Shown here: positions 43,587-52,972 of the stretch, in pieces
How the letters are laid out: each line of letters opens with the position of its first letter
Position numbering within the stretch: position 1 is the first letter of the stretch
NCBI GenBank assembly: GCA_046350055.1
Contig: JAXMBC010000001.1
Coordinates: 124,001-188,000, forward strand
Direction: 5' to 3'
Source: JAEUIE01 sp046350055
Lineage (GTDB): Bacteria > Planctomycetota > Planctomycetia > Gemmatales > HRBIN36
Length of the DNA: 64,000 bases
Translations under genes and position numbers: made by a program
The notes under the pieces: generated by a model
Told to the model about the DNA's origin: nothing
The model's database searches: none
What the model saw: the letters and a program-made list of their open reading frames with translations, nothing else

Positions 43587-46500
43587 CTACTTTGTTTCGA
43601 ACTCTTTCAATAGCGTCCGGTGCATGACCTCCTGCTGCCAATCGGCAAGAGGCTGGCTGCTGAGCTGGGTTTTGAGTTTATCCAGCGTCAGGAGTTGCAT
43701 GGGCGCGTTGCTCTGGTTCAGCTGCTTGTGTGCAAGTGCCTGAAGCAGCATGACCTTGGGATCTTCGCTCTTGATGTCCTTCAACATGACAAGTGCCTGT
43801 TCGGCCCGACCGCTCCTTACCAATAATGCTGCTTTCAGTATTGGAATCGTGCTGAGTTGCGGATACGCGTCCAATGCAGACATTAAGTTAGTGAAAAGAT
43901 CAGCAGAGCCAGACCGCAACACCGCAACGTGAATGATGACGACAAGTGTTTCCGCATCAGGATTCTTCATCGCCAGCAGTTTCTGCCGTTCGTGTTCATA
44001 CCCTTCCAGGTCTCCAGCGTCGAGTTTCATCAAAGCTGGTAATGCGAGCTTCCATTGAGGCTGTTGCTGCAATCTGGCTGCCTGGGCTATGTCACGCATC
44101 GATTCCCGCCATTGTTTCAATTCGCCATAGGCCTGTCCACGCTGCAGCCATGCTGCTGTTGTCTCAGGCGATTGTGTCAATACCTCGGTGGTCGTGGCTA
44201 TCACCTTCGGCCAGGCTCCCAACTGCCCCCACGCATGGGCGAGTCGTTGACGATAGGTGGTTGAACTCGGCTGAACCTGTGTCATGCGTTCGAGTTGCCA
44301 GGCCGCAGCGAACCAGTTTCCCGCTTTCTCCGCTGACTGAGCGTGATACTCATACCAGGCAATATCATCCGTGGGGATGCAGGTATTTTCTGACTTGTCC
44401 TGAACCCTGGCATAGCGTTCGGTGATGCTTCGGGCATCAAGCAATGTCATACCACCTTGCTTATCAACCTGCATACCGGTAAGGGCTTGGGTCAGTGTCA
44501 GCAGATCGTCGACCTTCATCGGGGTGGTATCGAGATGATCCTGCCATACCTCCCCTTTCCAGCCGGGTAGTTTGGGAGTTACGGGCTCACCGGTGGCGCT
44601 ATCCCAGACCCGGGTTGTGCCATCGATACTGGCACTGAATAGTGTGGTGCCATCGCTGCTGAAAGTCAGGAAGTACACTCCACCTTCATGCCTGATCGGG
44701 GCGTACAGCAGTTCACCGTTGGTCGCATTCCACACGCGGATGGTGTTATCGTCGCTTCCTGTCGCCAGAATGCTACCCAGCGGATGAAATGCAGCAACAT
44801 AAACACGACTAGTGTGATGGCCCGTTTCCCTCCAGCGAGGCTGGCTGGTCGCGGTGGACCAGACCTGCACATCACCTTCATAACCACCAGTAACGAGCCA
44901 TTGATTATCGCTGCTGAAAGCAAGAGCCGAGGTATTGCCAACCGTTTTAAGTGCTTCTCCCAGTGGTTCTCGGGTAGTAGCATCTCGCAGCCTGACGGGT
45001 TGATCTCCACGGTAATTGGCAGCTATTTTGCCATCCGGGCTGGTTGCGATACGTCCCTGAGTACTCATATAGGGTCTGGCGATCTGCATCATTGCAGAGG
45101 CTTCAGTCTCTTCATCCAGTTGAATAGGAAGAATCCAGTGACGAAGGAGTTGATCCTGTCCCGCCGCAAGCAACCCGCGACCGCTGGGAGTGAAGAGGCA
45201 AGCCAGTGGCGTGCCGTTGTGTCGGAAGGGAGAAACGACCAGGCGTCCGGTGCGTATATCCCAAATACGCGCGAAGTTGTCTTCGCTCAGTGTGCAGATC
45301 CAGCGGGCATCTGCACTGAATTGAATCCTGTTGACTCGGCTGCCATGACGAAGCCGTGGGCTGTATTGCCGACCGTTAGATGCATCCCAAACGACACATT
45401 GCTTATCTTCCGAAGCGGTAGCGATCCAGCGACCATCCGGGCTGAATTGAAGTTGTGTGATTCCGGCATCATGGCGAATAGGAGTGGGCACTGCCAGTTC
45501 ACTGGTTGTCAGGTTCCAGAGGGTCACCACCCCATCCTCGCCACCGGTTGCACCCACAGTATCACCTGGATGGAGCGCGACTACAGTCTGCGGGGAAGAC
45601 GTTTTCATGGGAGTGTTGGCCAGTTGACTTCTGGCCAGATCCCACCAGCGTAGGTTGCCATCGCGGCTGGGTACCAGTGCAAACTTACCCGATTTAGCAA
45701 TGGCTACATCTGAAACAGTCTGCGCGTTGTTCATCAGACTGCTCAGCGGCTCGAGCGTGGCCCGGCTGACCACGCTCATTCCACCCGACTTATTGACTAA
45801 CAACAGCGACTTGCCATCTGGAAGGAATTCAACAACCGCCAGCCCCTGACCTACAACGCGCGACGATACACCGGGTTGCCATTGCCAGAGCTTGGCGCTG
45901 CCATCGGCGCTAAGAACAAGGAGTTCCCTGGCGTCAGGTGCAAAACTCAGGCTCGCCATGGGGGTGCCATGCTCGATGGGCATCGTCACTGGCTTGCCAT
46001 CGTTCATATTCCAGATGCGCAGCAGACCATCGTTACCCGCACTGGCGAGGAGCTTGCCATCGTGGCTGAGAGCCAGATCGTTGATGGCCGATTCATGCCG
46101 CCAAAGGTGGGCCAGAATGGGTGACCGCATCAGTACCGAGGCAATACGTTTACGGTGTATTGTCTCGGCAACCGGGTTTTTCTCATCCAGTTTGAGCGCT
46201 TCAGCAAACCAGCAAGCCGCCCCGAGCATATCGCTGCGTTCCAGCAGTTGTGCTCCATTGGCTACGGCAAGCCGTATGAGCCTCTGTTTACTCTCCTGGG
46301 CTGAGGCACTGGCTTCGTCCTTGGCTAATTCAGCGGCTCGTGCACGTTCCTTTACTGCAACATAAGCCCAGCTGCCCAGCACGATGAAGGAGAATACCCC
46401 CAGGATAATAGCACCGATCAAGGAAGCAATAAGTGGCCGGCGATATACCCACTTCGTGAGACGCTCGATGGGACCCACGGGCCGGGCGGTAATGGGACGG

Positions 46501-47552
46501 TCTTCGAGATAATTAGCCAGGTCGTCAGCAAAGGCAGCGGCACTGGGGTAACGCTTGTGTGGACTCTTCTCCAGACACTTCAGAGTAATTGTCTCAATAT
46601 CTTTGGGCAGCTTGGCTACCAGTTTTGCAGGAGAAACAACTTCCCCGCGAATGACCTGCATGATGGTGTTGACTGGTGTATCAGCACGGAAGGGCGGGCG
46701 ACCGGTCAGCATTTCATATAGAATCGCACCCAGAGTATAGATGTCGGTCGCTGGGCCAATCAAGCCAATGTCACCGATGGCTTGTTCCGGTGACATATAA
46801 CTGGGCGTGCCCATAATGGAACCGGCGTTGGTCAAGCCACTGCTGGCAGCACCCTGTTCCTGCTTGGCCAACCCAAAATCAGTGATCTTCGGCGTGCCAT
46901 AGTCCACTGATGTATGGGTCATGATGGACTGGCGACTGGACGATTTCGAGTGAGAGGAACTGCTTCGATGCTGACTGGAACCGGAATGGCTATGTGCATC
47001 GCCGAGCACGAAAGGCTGCAACAGAATATTGACTGGCTTCAGATCGCGATGGACGATGCCAACCTCGTGGGCTGACTGCATGGCACGAGCGAGTATTTCC
47101 ACCAGTCGGGCTGCGACCCGCGGAGGCTGCGGTACACTATGGAGCTTTTCAGCGAGGTTGCCACCTTCAACATACTCCAGCGCGATATAGGCATGGCCCT
47201 GATGGCTACCAACATCATAGACCTGAACGATATTGGGATGCTGGAGCTTGGCCAGCGCCTCGGCCTCAGCCTGAAAACGAGCGAGCTGGGTATCCCCTGC
47301 AAACTTGCCACTCAGAATCATCTTAAGGGCAACAATGCGGTTGAGTGCAATCTGTCGGGCCTTATAGACCACACCCATGCCGCCCCGGCCGAGTTCGCCG
47401 AGGATCTCGTATCCAGGAATACCAGTATTATCTGAGGATGCGAGAGTGACGGGATACGACAATGCCTCACGGTCAGCAGCCATCGTAGGGACTGCCGACG
47501 GCTCCGGGGGCTGATACGCCATCGTAGCATCGTTTGTATTGGGCTCAGTCAT
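43587..47552 (-). CDS. Serine/threonine protein kinase with WD40 and TPR domains
   Basis: A 1321-residue membrane-anchored kinase. The kinase domain spans about 45-340 with ELGRGGMGVVYKA, VALKMI, HRDLKPVNILL and DFGLAKQ. Unusually, a ~30-residue Ser/His-rich insert (about 183-212) sits between the HRD and DFG motifs. One membrane helix (about 370-395) is followed by WD40 repeats (about 480-995; many end in W-x-x, such as LLRIWNMNDG) and TPR-like helices (about 1070-1300). Such proteins sense unknown signals and phosphorylate cytosolic targets. No partner is encoded nearby. Confidence 0.92.
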   Translation of the reverse strand: MTEPNTNDATMAYQPPEPSAVPTMAADREALSYPVTLASSDNTGIPGYEILGELGRGGMGVVYKARQIALNRIVALKMILSGKFAGDTQLARFQAEAEALAKLQHPNIVQVYDVGSHQGHAYIALEYVEGGNLAEKLHSVPQPPRVAARLVEILARAMQSAHEVGIVHRDLKPVNILLQPFVLGDAHSHSGSSQHRSSSSHSKSSSRQSIMTHTSVDYGTPKITDFGLAKQEQGAASSGLTNAGSIMGTPSYMSPEQAIGDIGLIGPATDIYTLGAILYEMLTGRPPFRADTPVNTIMQVIRGEVVSPAKLVAKLPKDIETITLKCLEKSPHKRYPSAAAFADDLANYLEDRPITARPVGPIERLTKWVYRRPLIASLIGAIILGVFSFIVLGSWAYVAVKERARAAELAKDEASASAQESKQRLIRLAVANGAQLLERSDMLGAACWFAEALKLDEKNPVAETIHRKRIASVLMRSPILAHLWRHESAINDLALSHDGKLLASAGNDGLLRIWNMNDGKPVTMPIEHGTPMASLSFAPDARELLVLSADGSAKLWQWQPGVSSRVVGQGLAVVEFLPDGKSLLLVNKSGGMSVVSRATLEPLSSLMNNAQTVSDVAIAKSGKFALVPSRDGNLRWWDLARSQLANTPMKTSSPQTVVALHPGDTVGATGGEDGVVTLWNLTTSELAVPTPIRHDAGITQLQFSPDGRWIATASEDKQCVVWDASNGRQYSPRLRHGSRVNRIQFSADARWICTLSEDNFARIWDIRTGRLVVSPFRHNGTPLACLFTPSGRGLLAAGQDQLLRHWILPIQLDEETEASAMMQIARPYMSTQGRIATSPDGKIAANYRGDQPVRLRDATTREPLGEALKTVGNTSALAFSSDNQWLVTGGYEGDVQVWSTATSQPRWRETGHHTSRVYVAAFHPLGSILATGSDDNTIRVWNATNGELLYAPIRHEGGVYFLTFSSDGTTLFSASIDGTTRVWDSATGEPVTPKLPGWKGEVWQDHLDTTPMKVDDLLTLTQALTGMQVDKQGGMTLLDARSITERYARVQDKSENTCIPTDDIAWYEYHAQSAEKAGNWFAAAWQLERMTQVQPSSTTYRQRLAHAWGQLGAWPKVIATTTEVLTQSPETTAAWLQRGQAYGELKQWRESMRDIAQAARLQQQPQWKLALPALMKLDAGDLEGYEHERQKLLAMKNPDAETLVVIIHVAVLRSGSADLFTNLMSALDAYPQLSTIPILKAALLVRSGRAEQALVMLKDIKSEDPKVMLLQALAHKQLNQSNAPMQLLTLDKLKTQLSSQPLADWQQEVMHRTLLKEFETK

Positions 47553-47801
47553 CTGCCAGCCATGGATGTTGATTCGAAGAGGCAGTATCGATTATGCCGA
47601 TTTACTCCAGCAACTGCGAGTAAACGTCTACGTGAAGACTGGGAAGAAGGCGGGGAAGGAATCGATTGTGCGGAGGGTGTGAAGTAGGAGGGGGAATTTG
47701 TTACCACATGGATCAAATTGAAGGAGGATTCGTACAATCGAGTCGAATTGAACGTCCTGTGAACAGTCCATTCGCTCCTGTCGTAACACCAGTGCCAAGT
47801 C

Positions 47802-48827
47802 CTAGAGCAACCCCAGCGTTTCCTCAAAGCCATACACCCGATTGAAATTCTGCACCGCTACACCCGAAGCACCACGGAGCAAGTTATCCTCGCAGGCCAG
47901 TACGATGATGCGGCCTCGTACCATACGTACTGTCATATCAAGATAATTGGTACCAACCGTGTCCTTGCTTGCAGGCAGTCGGTCCACTACTCGTACGAAC
48001 CTGGCATCACGATAGTATTGACGGTAAAGATCGAGCAACTGCTTCTCTTCCACTGGCTTCTTGGGCATCGCATAGATGGTGGAGAAGATGCCCCGGTCCA
48101 TGGGAATCAGATGTGGCGTGAAGATGACCTGCACTGGAGCCTTGGCAAGATCACTGAGCGTCTGCTCAATCTCAGGCGTGTGTCGGTGAGTTCCCACGCC
48201 ATACGCTGCCACGCTTTCGTTGCACTCAGGATAGTGGAAGGTCAGGCTGGGTGACCGGCCTGCACCGGAAACGCCACTCTTGCTGTCAATGATAATATTC
48301 TGCAGGTCAATCATCTGGTTCTCAACCAGAGGTGCCAGTCCCAGGATGCCGGTCTGTGGATAGCATCCCGGATTCGCGACGAGCCGGGCATTCTTGAGCT
48401 GGTCGCCATAGACTTCAGGCAATCCGTAGACTGCATGAGCAAGATTAGCCGTATCGGTATGTTCGTGCTTGTACCATTGGGCGTATTCCTTGGCATCACG
48501 CAGTCGGTAGTCAGCGCTCAGATCAATGACTTTGATTCCCTCTGCGAGTAACGAAGGAATACTGGCCATGCTGATGCCGTGAGGAAGACAGCCAAAGGCA
48601 CACTGAACACACTGCCCTTTGAGGGCTCTGGCATCGAATGGCTGGCAGCGAATATCAATGCGGTGTGCCAGTCGCGGATGCAACTCAGCTATGAAAGGAG
48701 TGCTGTCTTTTTCACCCTGCCTGGAAGTAATAGCTACGATCTCGGCATACGGATGGCGGAGCAGCAGTTGAATGCACTCCAGCGCGGTATATCCGGAACC
48801 ACCCAGAATGGCGACTTTGATCTTCAT
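47802..48827 (-). CDS. argC: N-acetyl-gamma-glutamyl-phosphate reductase
   Basis: A 341-residue NADPH-dependent enzyme of arginine biosynthesis, reducing N-acetyl-glutamyl phosphate to the semialdehyde. The N-terminal motif KVAILGGSGYTALECIQLLL binds NADP, and the catalytic Cys is in ARLVANPGCYPQTGILGLAP (about residue 150). The C-terminus GNAVQNFN-like segment is seen as ASGVAVQNFNRVYGF. The ATG at 48827 is used; a GTG at 48830 adds one residue. No other arginine gene is adjacent. Confidence 0.95.
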   Translation of the reverse strand: MKIKVAILGGSGYTALECIQLLLRHPYAEIVAITSRQGEKDSTPFIAELHPRLAHRIDIRCQPFDARALKGQCVQCAFGCLPHGISMASIPSLLAEGIKVIDLSADYRLRDAKEYAQWYKHEHTDTANLAHAVYGLPEVYGDQLKNARLVANPGCYPQTGILGLAPLVENQMIDLQNIIIDSKSGVSGAGRSPSLTFHYPECNESVAAYGVGTHRHTPEIEQTLSDLAKAPVQVIFTPHLIPMDRGIFSTIYAMPKKPVEEKQLLDLYRQYYRDARFVRVVDRLPASKDTVGTNYLDMTVRMVRGRIIVLACEDNLLRGASGVAVQNFNRVYGFEETLGLL

Positions 48828-48904
48828 CACGATTTACCAATTCGACTCTAGCGGGAACAAGTCCCGCGCTCTAGTTACAGGCACATTATATGTTGGAGAG
48901 TGAA

Positions 48905-50146
48905 TTACTGCTGAGTGATCACGGCTGCAGGTTTGCTCCACTTCAACTTGGGTAGATAGATAGATGCAGTAGTCCCCTGCCCGGACTTACTCTGCAGATC
49001 AAGGAAACCTCCATGCTGACGGACGACACCGCGAACCAGGGCAATACCTAATCCAATTCGCTTGGGATCATTGCGGGTGGTAAAGAAGGCCGTACCAGCC
49101 TTTTCCAGTATCTCAGGACTCATGCCAGTACCGGTGTCGGTCACGGTGATACGAATGAACTCACCTGGACGGACACGCTCCTGCACGTTGTATTCTGCCA
49201 GGTGTCGATCATCGAGCGTTTTCTCCCGCGCATCGATGCTCAATCTGCCCCCCAGCTGCATGGCATCCACTGCATTCTGAATCAAGTGGACAAAGACTCG
49301 TTTAAGCAAATCACCATCGCAGATGATGGGGCCGAGCGAAGCAGGGATGCTTGCATTGATTTCAATATTGGCAGCAGGTTTGACGATCTCCAAAGCCTGA
49401 TCCACCAGCATACCCAGTGGATATTCTCTCTTCTGAAACGAAGCACGCCCCACAGCGGCCAGCAGATTCTGAAGCAGGGAAGCGGCACGCCCGGCACTTT
49501 CCTCGATGGATTGCAACAGCGACTGATTGGGACTTGTGGAATTTAAAGATGACCGGACGAGCGTGGAATTGGCAATTACCACAGTAGCAAGATCGTTGTA
49601 ATGCTTCGAGATACCCTGAATCAGATCCGCCGCAGTGGAGAGGTCCCGTTCACTGGCGGTGTAGAAGCTGTTCTGACCGATATTGCTTTCTTTCAGCTGA
49701 GTATTTTCGAGCTCAGCTTCGGCAAGGCGTTCCATCAAAGCGCGGTTTCCAGTTTCCAACGCAAATTGTGTTCGGGCATCACGCAACAATACCAGCATCG
49801 ATTTCTTGCTTCGAGTCCCCGGAATGGGCAGCCTGGCTCCTTCTACAGGCATCCACTGTTTTTGCTGATATCGCAATAGCGCAGGCTGAAACCGATGCTT
49901 GCTCCCAGTATGTCTGGTTGTTTCACTCGCTTGTTCAACAGCCTCTCGCCAGGAGACTAGTTGCTCAAACTTGGAATTAAGCAGTTCCTGATAACTCAAT
50001 CCTGTCCAATCCTGCGCAGTCTTGTTTGCATCGAGAATCTTCTTGAAATCTGAATCGACTACTAGCAGAGCATCCACTGACTCAACAAAAATGAGCTGCG
50101 ATAATTCAGATGACAAGTTTTCGATGATAGACATCACAACACTCAT
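48905..50146 (-). CDS. PAS-domain histidine kinase-like protein with displaced H-box
   Basis: A 413-residue cytoplasmic protein: PAS sensor domain (about 10-115), a helical dimerisation region (about 165-245) and a C-terminal HATPase domain (about 270-405) with QNAVDAM (N-box), VTDTGTGM and the GIALVRGVVRQHGG segment. In the region expected to hold the phosphoacceptor, the family GIAHDFNNLL reads GISKHYNDLA, so the usual His is Lys and a His follows one residue later. No response regulator lies next to it. It may act as a noncanonical kinase, phosphatase or sensor-adaptor. Confidence 0.87.
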   Translation of the reverse strand: MSVVMSIIENLSSELSQLIFVESVDALLVVDSDFKKILDANKTAQDWTGLSYQELLNSKFEQLVSWREAVEQASETTRHTGSKHRFQPALLRYQQKQWMPVEGARLPIPGTRSKKSMLVLLRDARTQFALETGNRALMERLAEAELENTQLKESNIGQNSFYTASERDLSTAADLIQGISKHYNDLATVVIANSTLVRSSLNSTSPNQSLLQSIEESAGRAASLLQNLLAAVGRASFQKREYPLGMLVDQALEIVKPAANIEINASIPASLGPIICDGDLLKRVFVHLIQNAVDAMQLGGRLSIDAREKTLDDRHLAEYNVQERVRPGEFIRITVTDTGTGMSPEILEKAGTAFFTTRNDPKRIGLGIALVRGVVRQHGGFLDLQSKSGQGTTASIYLPKLKWSKPAAVITQQ

Positions 50147-50211
50147 GAAACTGCGCTGGCGGGAGAATTATATCATACATGACGTAGCATTTCGCAACAG
50201 TCTAAATGCGC

Positions 50212-50247
50212 AAAAAAGAACACCTTCAGAACAGCTTGAGGGTGTTC
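50212..50247 (-). terminator. Rho-independent terminator of the 50262-50792 gene
   Basis: GAACACC (50218-50224) pairs with GGTGTTC (50241-50247), extended by internal TTCA/TTGA complementarity, and is followed on the minus strand by TTTTTT. It is 14 bases past the stop codon. Confidence 0.85.
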
Positions 50248-50261
50248 ACTTCGATGAACTG

Positions 50262-50792
50262 CTATTTCTTTTCGACTAGCACGATATCGTCAAAATATGC
50301 CTCGTATTCTCCACCAGAACCAACCAGGGTGCAAGTGATATGAGTTGCGTCAGGGTAACTGGAAAGTTCCGACGTCACTTTCAACTCCGTCCAATCTGTA
50401 CTCTCCGTGTTTTCAGCTGCAGTCATTCCAATGTATTCTGTGCCTTTGAAGTAATCAAACTTGATGGTGCCCGTACCCTTGGCTACCCGGGCAAAGCCTT
50501 TGAGTTCAAATGTCTGCTCTTTTTTCACTGCGATGCGATTGGAAACATAGGTACCCCATTCTGCATTGCCTTTGATTACCGCACAGTTCTTCCCATTGTG
50601 CGGTTTGTCTGTACTGACACCCAGGGTGCCCTTTCCACCTTCAGCAAATCCGGCCACAGACCAGTCAGTCAATTTGCCATCTGTCACGCTTTCAAAGCCC
50701 GGGTTCTTGATCAGGTTGGTATCTGCCTGAGTGGTCCCGCTGGCCACCTGAACCACTATGAATGAAAGGCTGAGAGCTATCATGCGAAGCAT
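50262..50792 (-). CDS. Exported carbohydrate-binding-like protein with hairpin over the start
   Basis: A 176-residue exported protein: signal peptide (residues 1-22, ending SGTTQ) and a single beta-sandwich domain opening NLIKNPGFESVTDGKLTDW, the typical start of carbohydrate-binding (CBM-like) modules. No catalytic residues. The ATG at 50792 is set by a GGAG 8 bases upstream; that GGAG forms one strand of a stable hairpin (see 50801-50840), suggesting translational control. Followed by a strong terminator, so it is the last gene of its unit. Confidence 0.78.
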   Translation of the reverse strand: MLRMIALSLSFIVVQVASGTTQADTNLIKNPGFESVTDGKLTDWSVAGFAEGGKGTLGVSTDKPHNGKNCAVIKGNAEWGTYVSNRIAVKKEQTFELKGFARVAKGTGTIKFDYFKGTEYIGMTAAENTESTDWTELKVTSELSSYPDATHITCTLVGSGGEYEAYFDDIVLVEKK

Positions 50793-50800
50793 ACTGTGCA

Positions 50801-50840
50801 CTCCATAAAGGGGTATTGTTCTACCCCCTAAAGTATGGAG
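50801..50840 (-). promoter_or_regulatory. Hairpin covering the ribosome binding site
   Basis: On the minus strand CTCCATA (50840-50834) pairs with TATGGAG (50807-50801), whose GGAG is the ribosome binding site of the exported protein. Inside it a second stem pairs GGGGGTA with TACCCC around a six-base loop. Pairing would block initiation until opened by heat, a ligand or a ribosome from the upstream methyltransferase gene. Confidence 0.55.
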
Positions 50841-50850
50841 CCAGTGGCCA

Positions 50851-51660
50851 CTAAGCGACTTGTGTGCGTGTGCCACTATGCTGTTTGCTGGCCCTTACGA
50901 CAAAAGCCTGATCTGCGTAGGAAAGCTTCGATGACCAGTTTTCAAACCCTGCTGCCTGCAGCCGCTGCAGAATGCTGACCAATGGTACAAAGTGAAACCT
51001 GCCACGACGGGCCTCACGTTTGAGCCAGGCACCATGTCTTTGCATACTCAGAACATTTCGCAACGTCTTGAAGGGCCTGCCAAACTTCACACCTCTTCCA
51101 AATGACTTCCATACGATCTTCCAGAAATCGGGATCAGGCACATTAACGGAAAATACCAGCTTGCCTCCCGGCTTCAGGACACGGTACATTTCCTGATAAA
51201 GCCTGTTGTATGCGGTATCGGTGAATCTCCTGGTTTCCAGGTCAAACGACTCGGCATAGGAAATTGCCAAGCCTGAAACGATGCCGTCAAATCGGGCATC
51301 CGGAAGCTGTGGCAAACCTTTACTGAAATCCACGACTTGAAACTGAAACTGCTCTGCAGCAGGAGCAGGTTCCAATTTCCTGCTCAACTTGATGATGGCT
51401 TGCTCGTTCACTGCTGCGCAATCGACCGCAACGATTTCCGCTACTTTACCCCTGCTTGCTTTCCAGAGTCCGGCTGTCAAAAACCCACCACCGCACCCAA
51501 GATCCAGCCAGGCTTCTCCCTCAGCTGGCTCACACCACTCCAGGGTATCACGCAGCAGTTCCTGGTATGGCAGCGCACGATGCTGATCCCAGAAGGCCTG
51601 GGCCGTTTCATCGGAGTACCAGCGATTCGTCTCGTCGCTCAAGCGGAGTGTTCCACTCAT
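50851..51660 (-). CDS. Class I SAM-dependent methyltransferase
   Basis: A 269-residue cytoplasmic methyltransferase with the SAM-binding motif I AWLDLGCGGGFLTAGL (about residue 55), the acidic loop AEIVAVDC and the later motif DARFDGIVSGLAIS. The C-terminal third, VLKPGGKLVFSVNVPDP, resembles UbiE/small-molecule methyltransferases. Substrate unknown. The ATG at 51660 has AGGA 10 bases upstream and is preferred to 51669. It overlaps the preceding acyltransferase gene by 53 bases, indicating a tight operon. Confidence 0.88.
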   Translation of the reverse strand: MSGTLRLSDETNRWYSDETAQAFWDQHRALPYQELLRDTLEWCEPAEGEAWLDLGCGGGFLTAGLWKASRGKVAEIVAVDCAAVNEQAIIKLSRKLEPAPAAEQFQFQVVDFSKGLPQLPDARFDGIVSGLAISYAESFDLETRRFTDTAYNRLYQEMYRVLKPGGKLVFSVNVPDPDFWKIVWKSFGRGVKFGRPFKTLRNVLSMQRHGAWLKREARRGRFHFVPLVSILQRLQAAGFENWSSKLSYADQAFVVRASKQHSGTRTQVA

Positions 51661-52429
51661 CGTTGTCATTTCCTAACAACACATGTTCGTAAGTCATCAA
51701 TTCGTCAAGCAACGGGCCCGTTAGCATCGATTCCATGGTTGCTAGTGCCCGTGCTACCACTGCCCCGTCAACAATCCGGTGGTCATACACCAGACGTACG
51801 GTGATCCTACCACGTTCATCCAGAACACCATAGTTCAGAAGAAAGGAGAGAGGTGATAAAGGATGCAATGAGCTGGCACCAAGACTGGAGTAAACGCTCA
51901 TCCCAAAAGTGCCTAACCGTTTGGCTCTTTTCTCGCCTGACCAGTTCAGACTGCACCACCAGAGAAACCGGCGAACCAGTAAAGGCAGCTTGGATACTCG
52001 AATCAGCCGGCGAAAGATTCCGAACGACTCTATCGGCTCGTGCTTGTAATCCTTGAGATATTCATCGATGGCTTCCAGCGACTGCTCCTCGGGACGAACG
52101 ATCTGCCCGAAGAAAACTGCTGTTTCTCCAAGGTATTTGCGTTCAATGGCAACTGATGCGACAGAGAGCGGATGTTCGTATCCACGTGCCCACGGGTAGC
52201 GGAGAAACGCCTGCCGAAGCTCAGGGTGCTGTTTCGCGGCCAGGGCAAATGCCTTGAGAAATAATGCAGGCCACGAGATGCCCAGATACTGCCGAGTCGC
52301 TTGCACATCGCGCACGTCCATCACTCGCTCGACAGGCACACTCGGAACCTGGCGCGCGAAATAGAGCAGATCGCCAATCCAGCGTCTGGGTAAGCTGAGC
52401 CGAAAATACCGGCCACGACGACGTGACAT
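51608..52429 (-). CDS. Stand-alone 2-oxoacid dehydrogenase E2-like acyltransferase
   Basis: A 273-residue protein consisting only of the catalytic acyltransferase fold of E2 components; there is no lipoyl or E1/E3-binding domain. The catalytic motif is present as VYDHRIVDGAVVARALA (about residue 225). The middle segment SFLLNYGVLDERGRITVRL matches the same fold. Because no E1 or E3 gene is nearby, it probably transfers acyl groups in another pathway, for example lipid or secondary metabolite synthesis; that is inference. The ATG at 52429 is preferred to a TTG at 52447. The downstream methyltransferase overlaps it. Confidence 0.84.
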   Translation of the reverse strand: MSRRRGRYFRLSLPRRWIGDLLYFARQVPSVPVERVMDVRDVQATRQYLGISWPALFLKAFALAAKQHPELRQAFLRYPWARGYEHPLSVASVAIERKYLGETAVFFGQIVRPEEQSLEAIDEYLKDYKHEPIESFGIFRRLIRVSKLPLLVRRFLWWCSLNWSGEKRAKRLGTFGMSVYSSLGASSLHPLSPLSFLLNYGVLDERGRITVRLVYDHRIVDGAVVARALATMESMLTGPLLDELMTYEHVLLGNDNDEWNTPLERRDESLVLR

Positions 52430-52672
52430 GGCATGCCCCCAAGGCAATGCAGGCGTTCCGTGCCTTGTGTTATGTGTTTCCCCATGTAACTATGCCCAAG
52501 AACTCAGAATCGGGCAAGACGGACTGCTGGTCCCAAACAAGTTGACTGCAGGCAGGCATGAAGAATGCGCTGCAAGCGGAGTAATCGTCAGACCTCAATC
52601 ACTGCTGTCCTTGTCCGCTTGTATCAACCTCATTAAGGTGAATGGTGAATCATCACTAGCTGGCTTACACAC

Positions 52673-52876
52673 ATGATTGATGCAAAGATTCTTGAGGTCC
52701 TTGTTTGCCCACTTGGCAAAGCGCCTCTGAAACTCGAAGAGAACAAACTGGTCTGCACGAAATGCGGCCCGAAGTTCAGTTTCAGCCGGGAAGGCTATCC
52801 CAATCTGGTGATCGAAGACGCAGAACTACCTGAAGGATGCAAGGGAATCGATCAGTTACCATGCGTCAAAGGATGA
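52673..52876 (+). CDS. Trm112-family small protein
   Basis: A 67-residue Trm112/YcaR-type protein, opening IDAKILEVLVCPLGKAPLKLEENKLVCTKCGPKFSFSR. Trm112 proteins activate methyltransferases or act as small zinc-binding partners. Only the second CxxC pair (CTKC) is complete; the first Cys (VCPLG) has no partner at the +3 position. It is divergent from the acyltransferase gene. The ATG follows within a gap with no strong ribosome binding site visible. Confidence 0.83.
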   Translation: MIDAKILEVLVCPLGKAPLKLEENKLVCTKCGPKFSFSREGYPNLVIEDAELPEGCKGIDQLPCVKG

Positions 52877-52885
52877 CAGTCGCGA

Positions 52886-52925
52886 TTAAAACGGACCAGG
52901 CCCGTGATTTTCATCACAGGCCTGG
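52886..52925 (-). terminator. Terminator between Trm112 and lipoprotein genes
   Basis: CCAGGCCCGTGAT (52896-52908) pairs with ATCACAGGCCTGG (52913-52925) with one mismatch and a short loop. On the minus strand it is followed by TTTTAATC, so it probably serves the lipoprotein gene that ends at 52973; the plus side has no T-run but the stem lies 20 bases past the Trm112 stop. Confidence 0.68.
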
Positions 52926-52972
52926 CCCACCACCACCCTTCTCCCCGAAAGGAGATTCCATCAAAACGGTCA

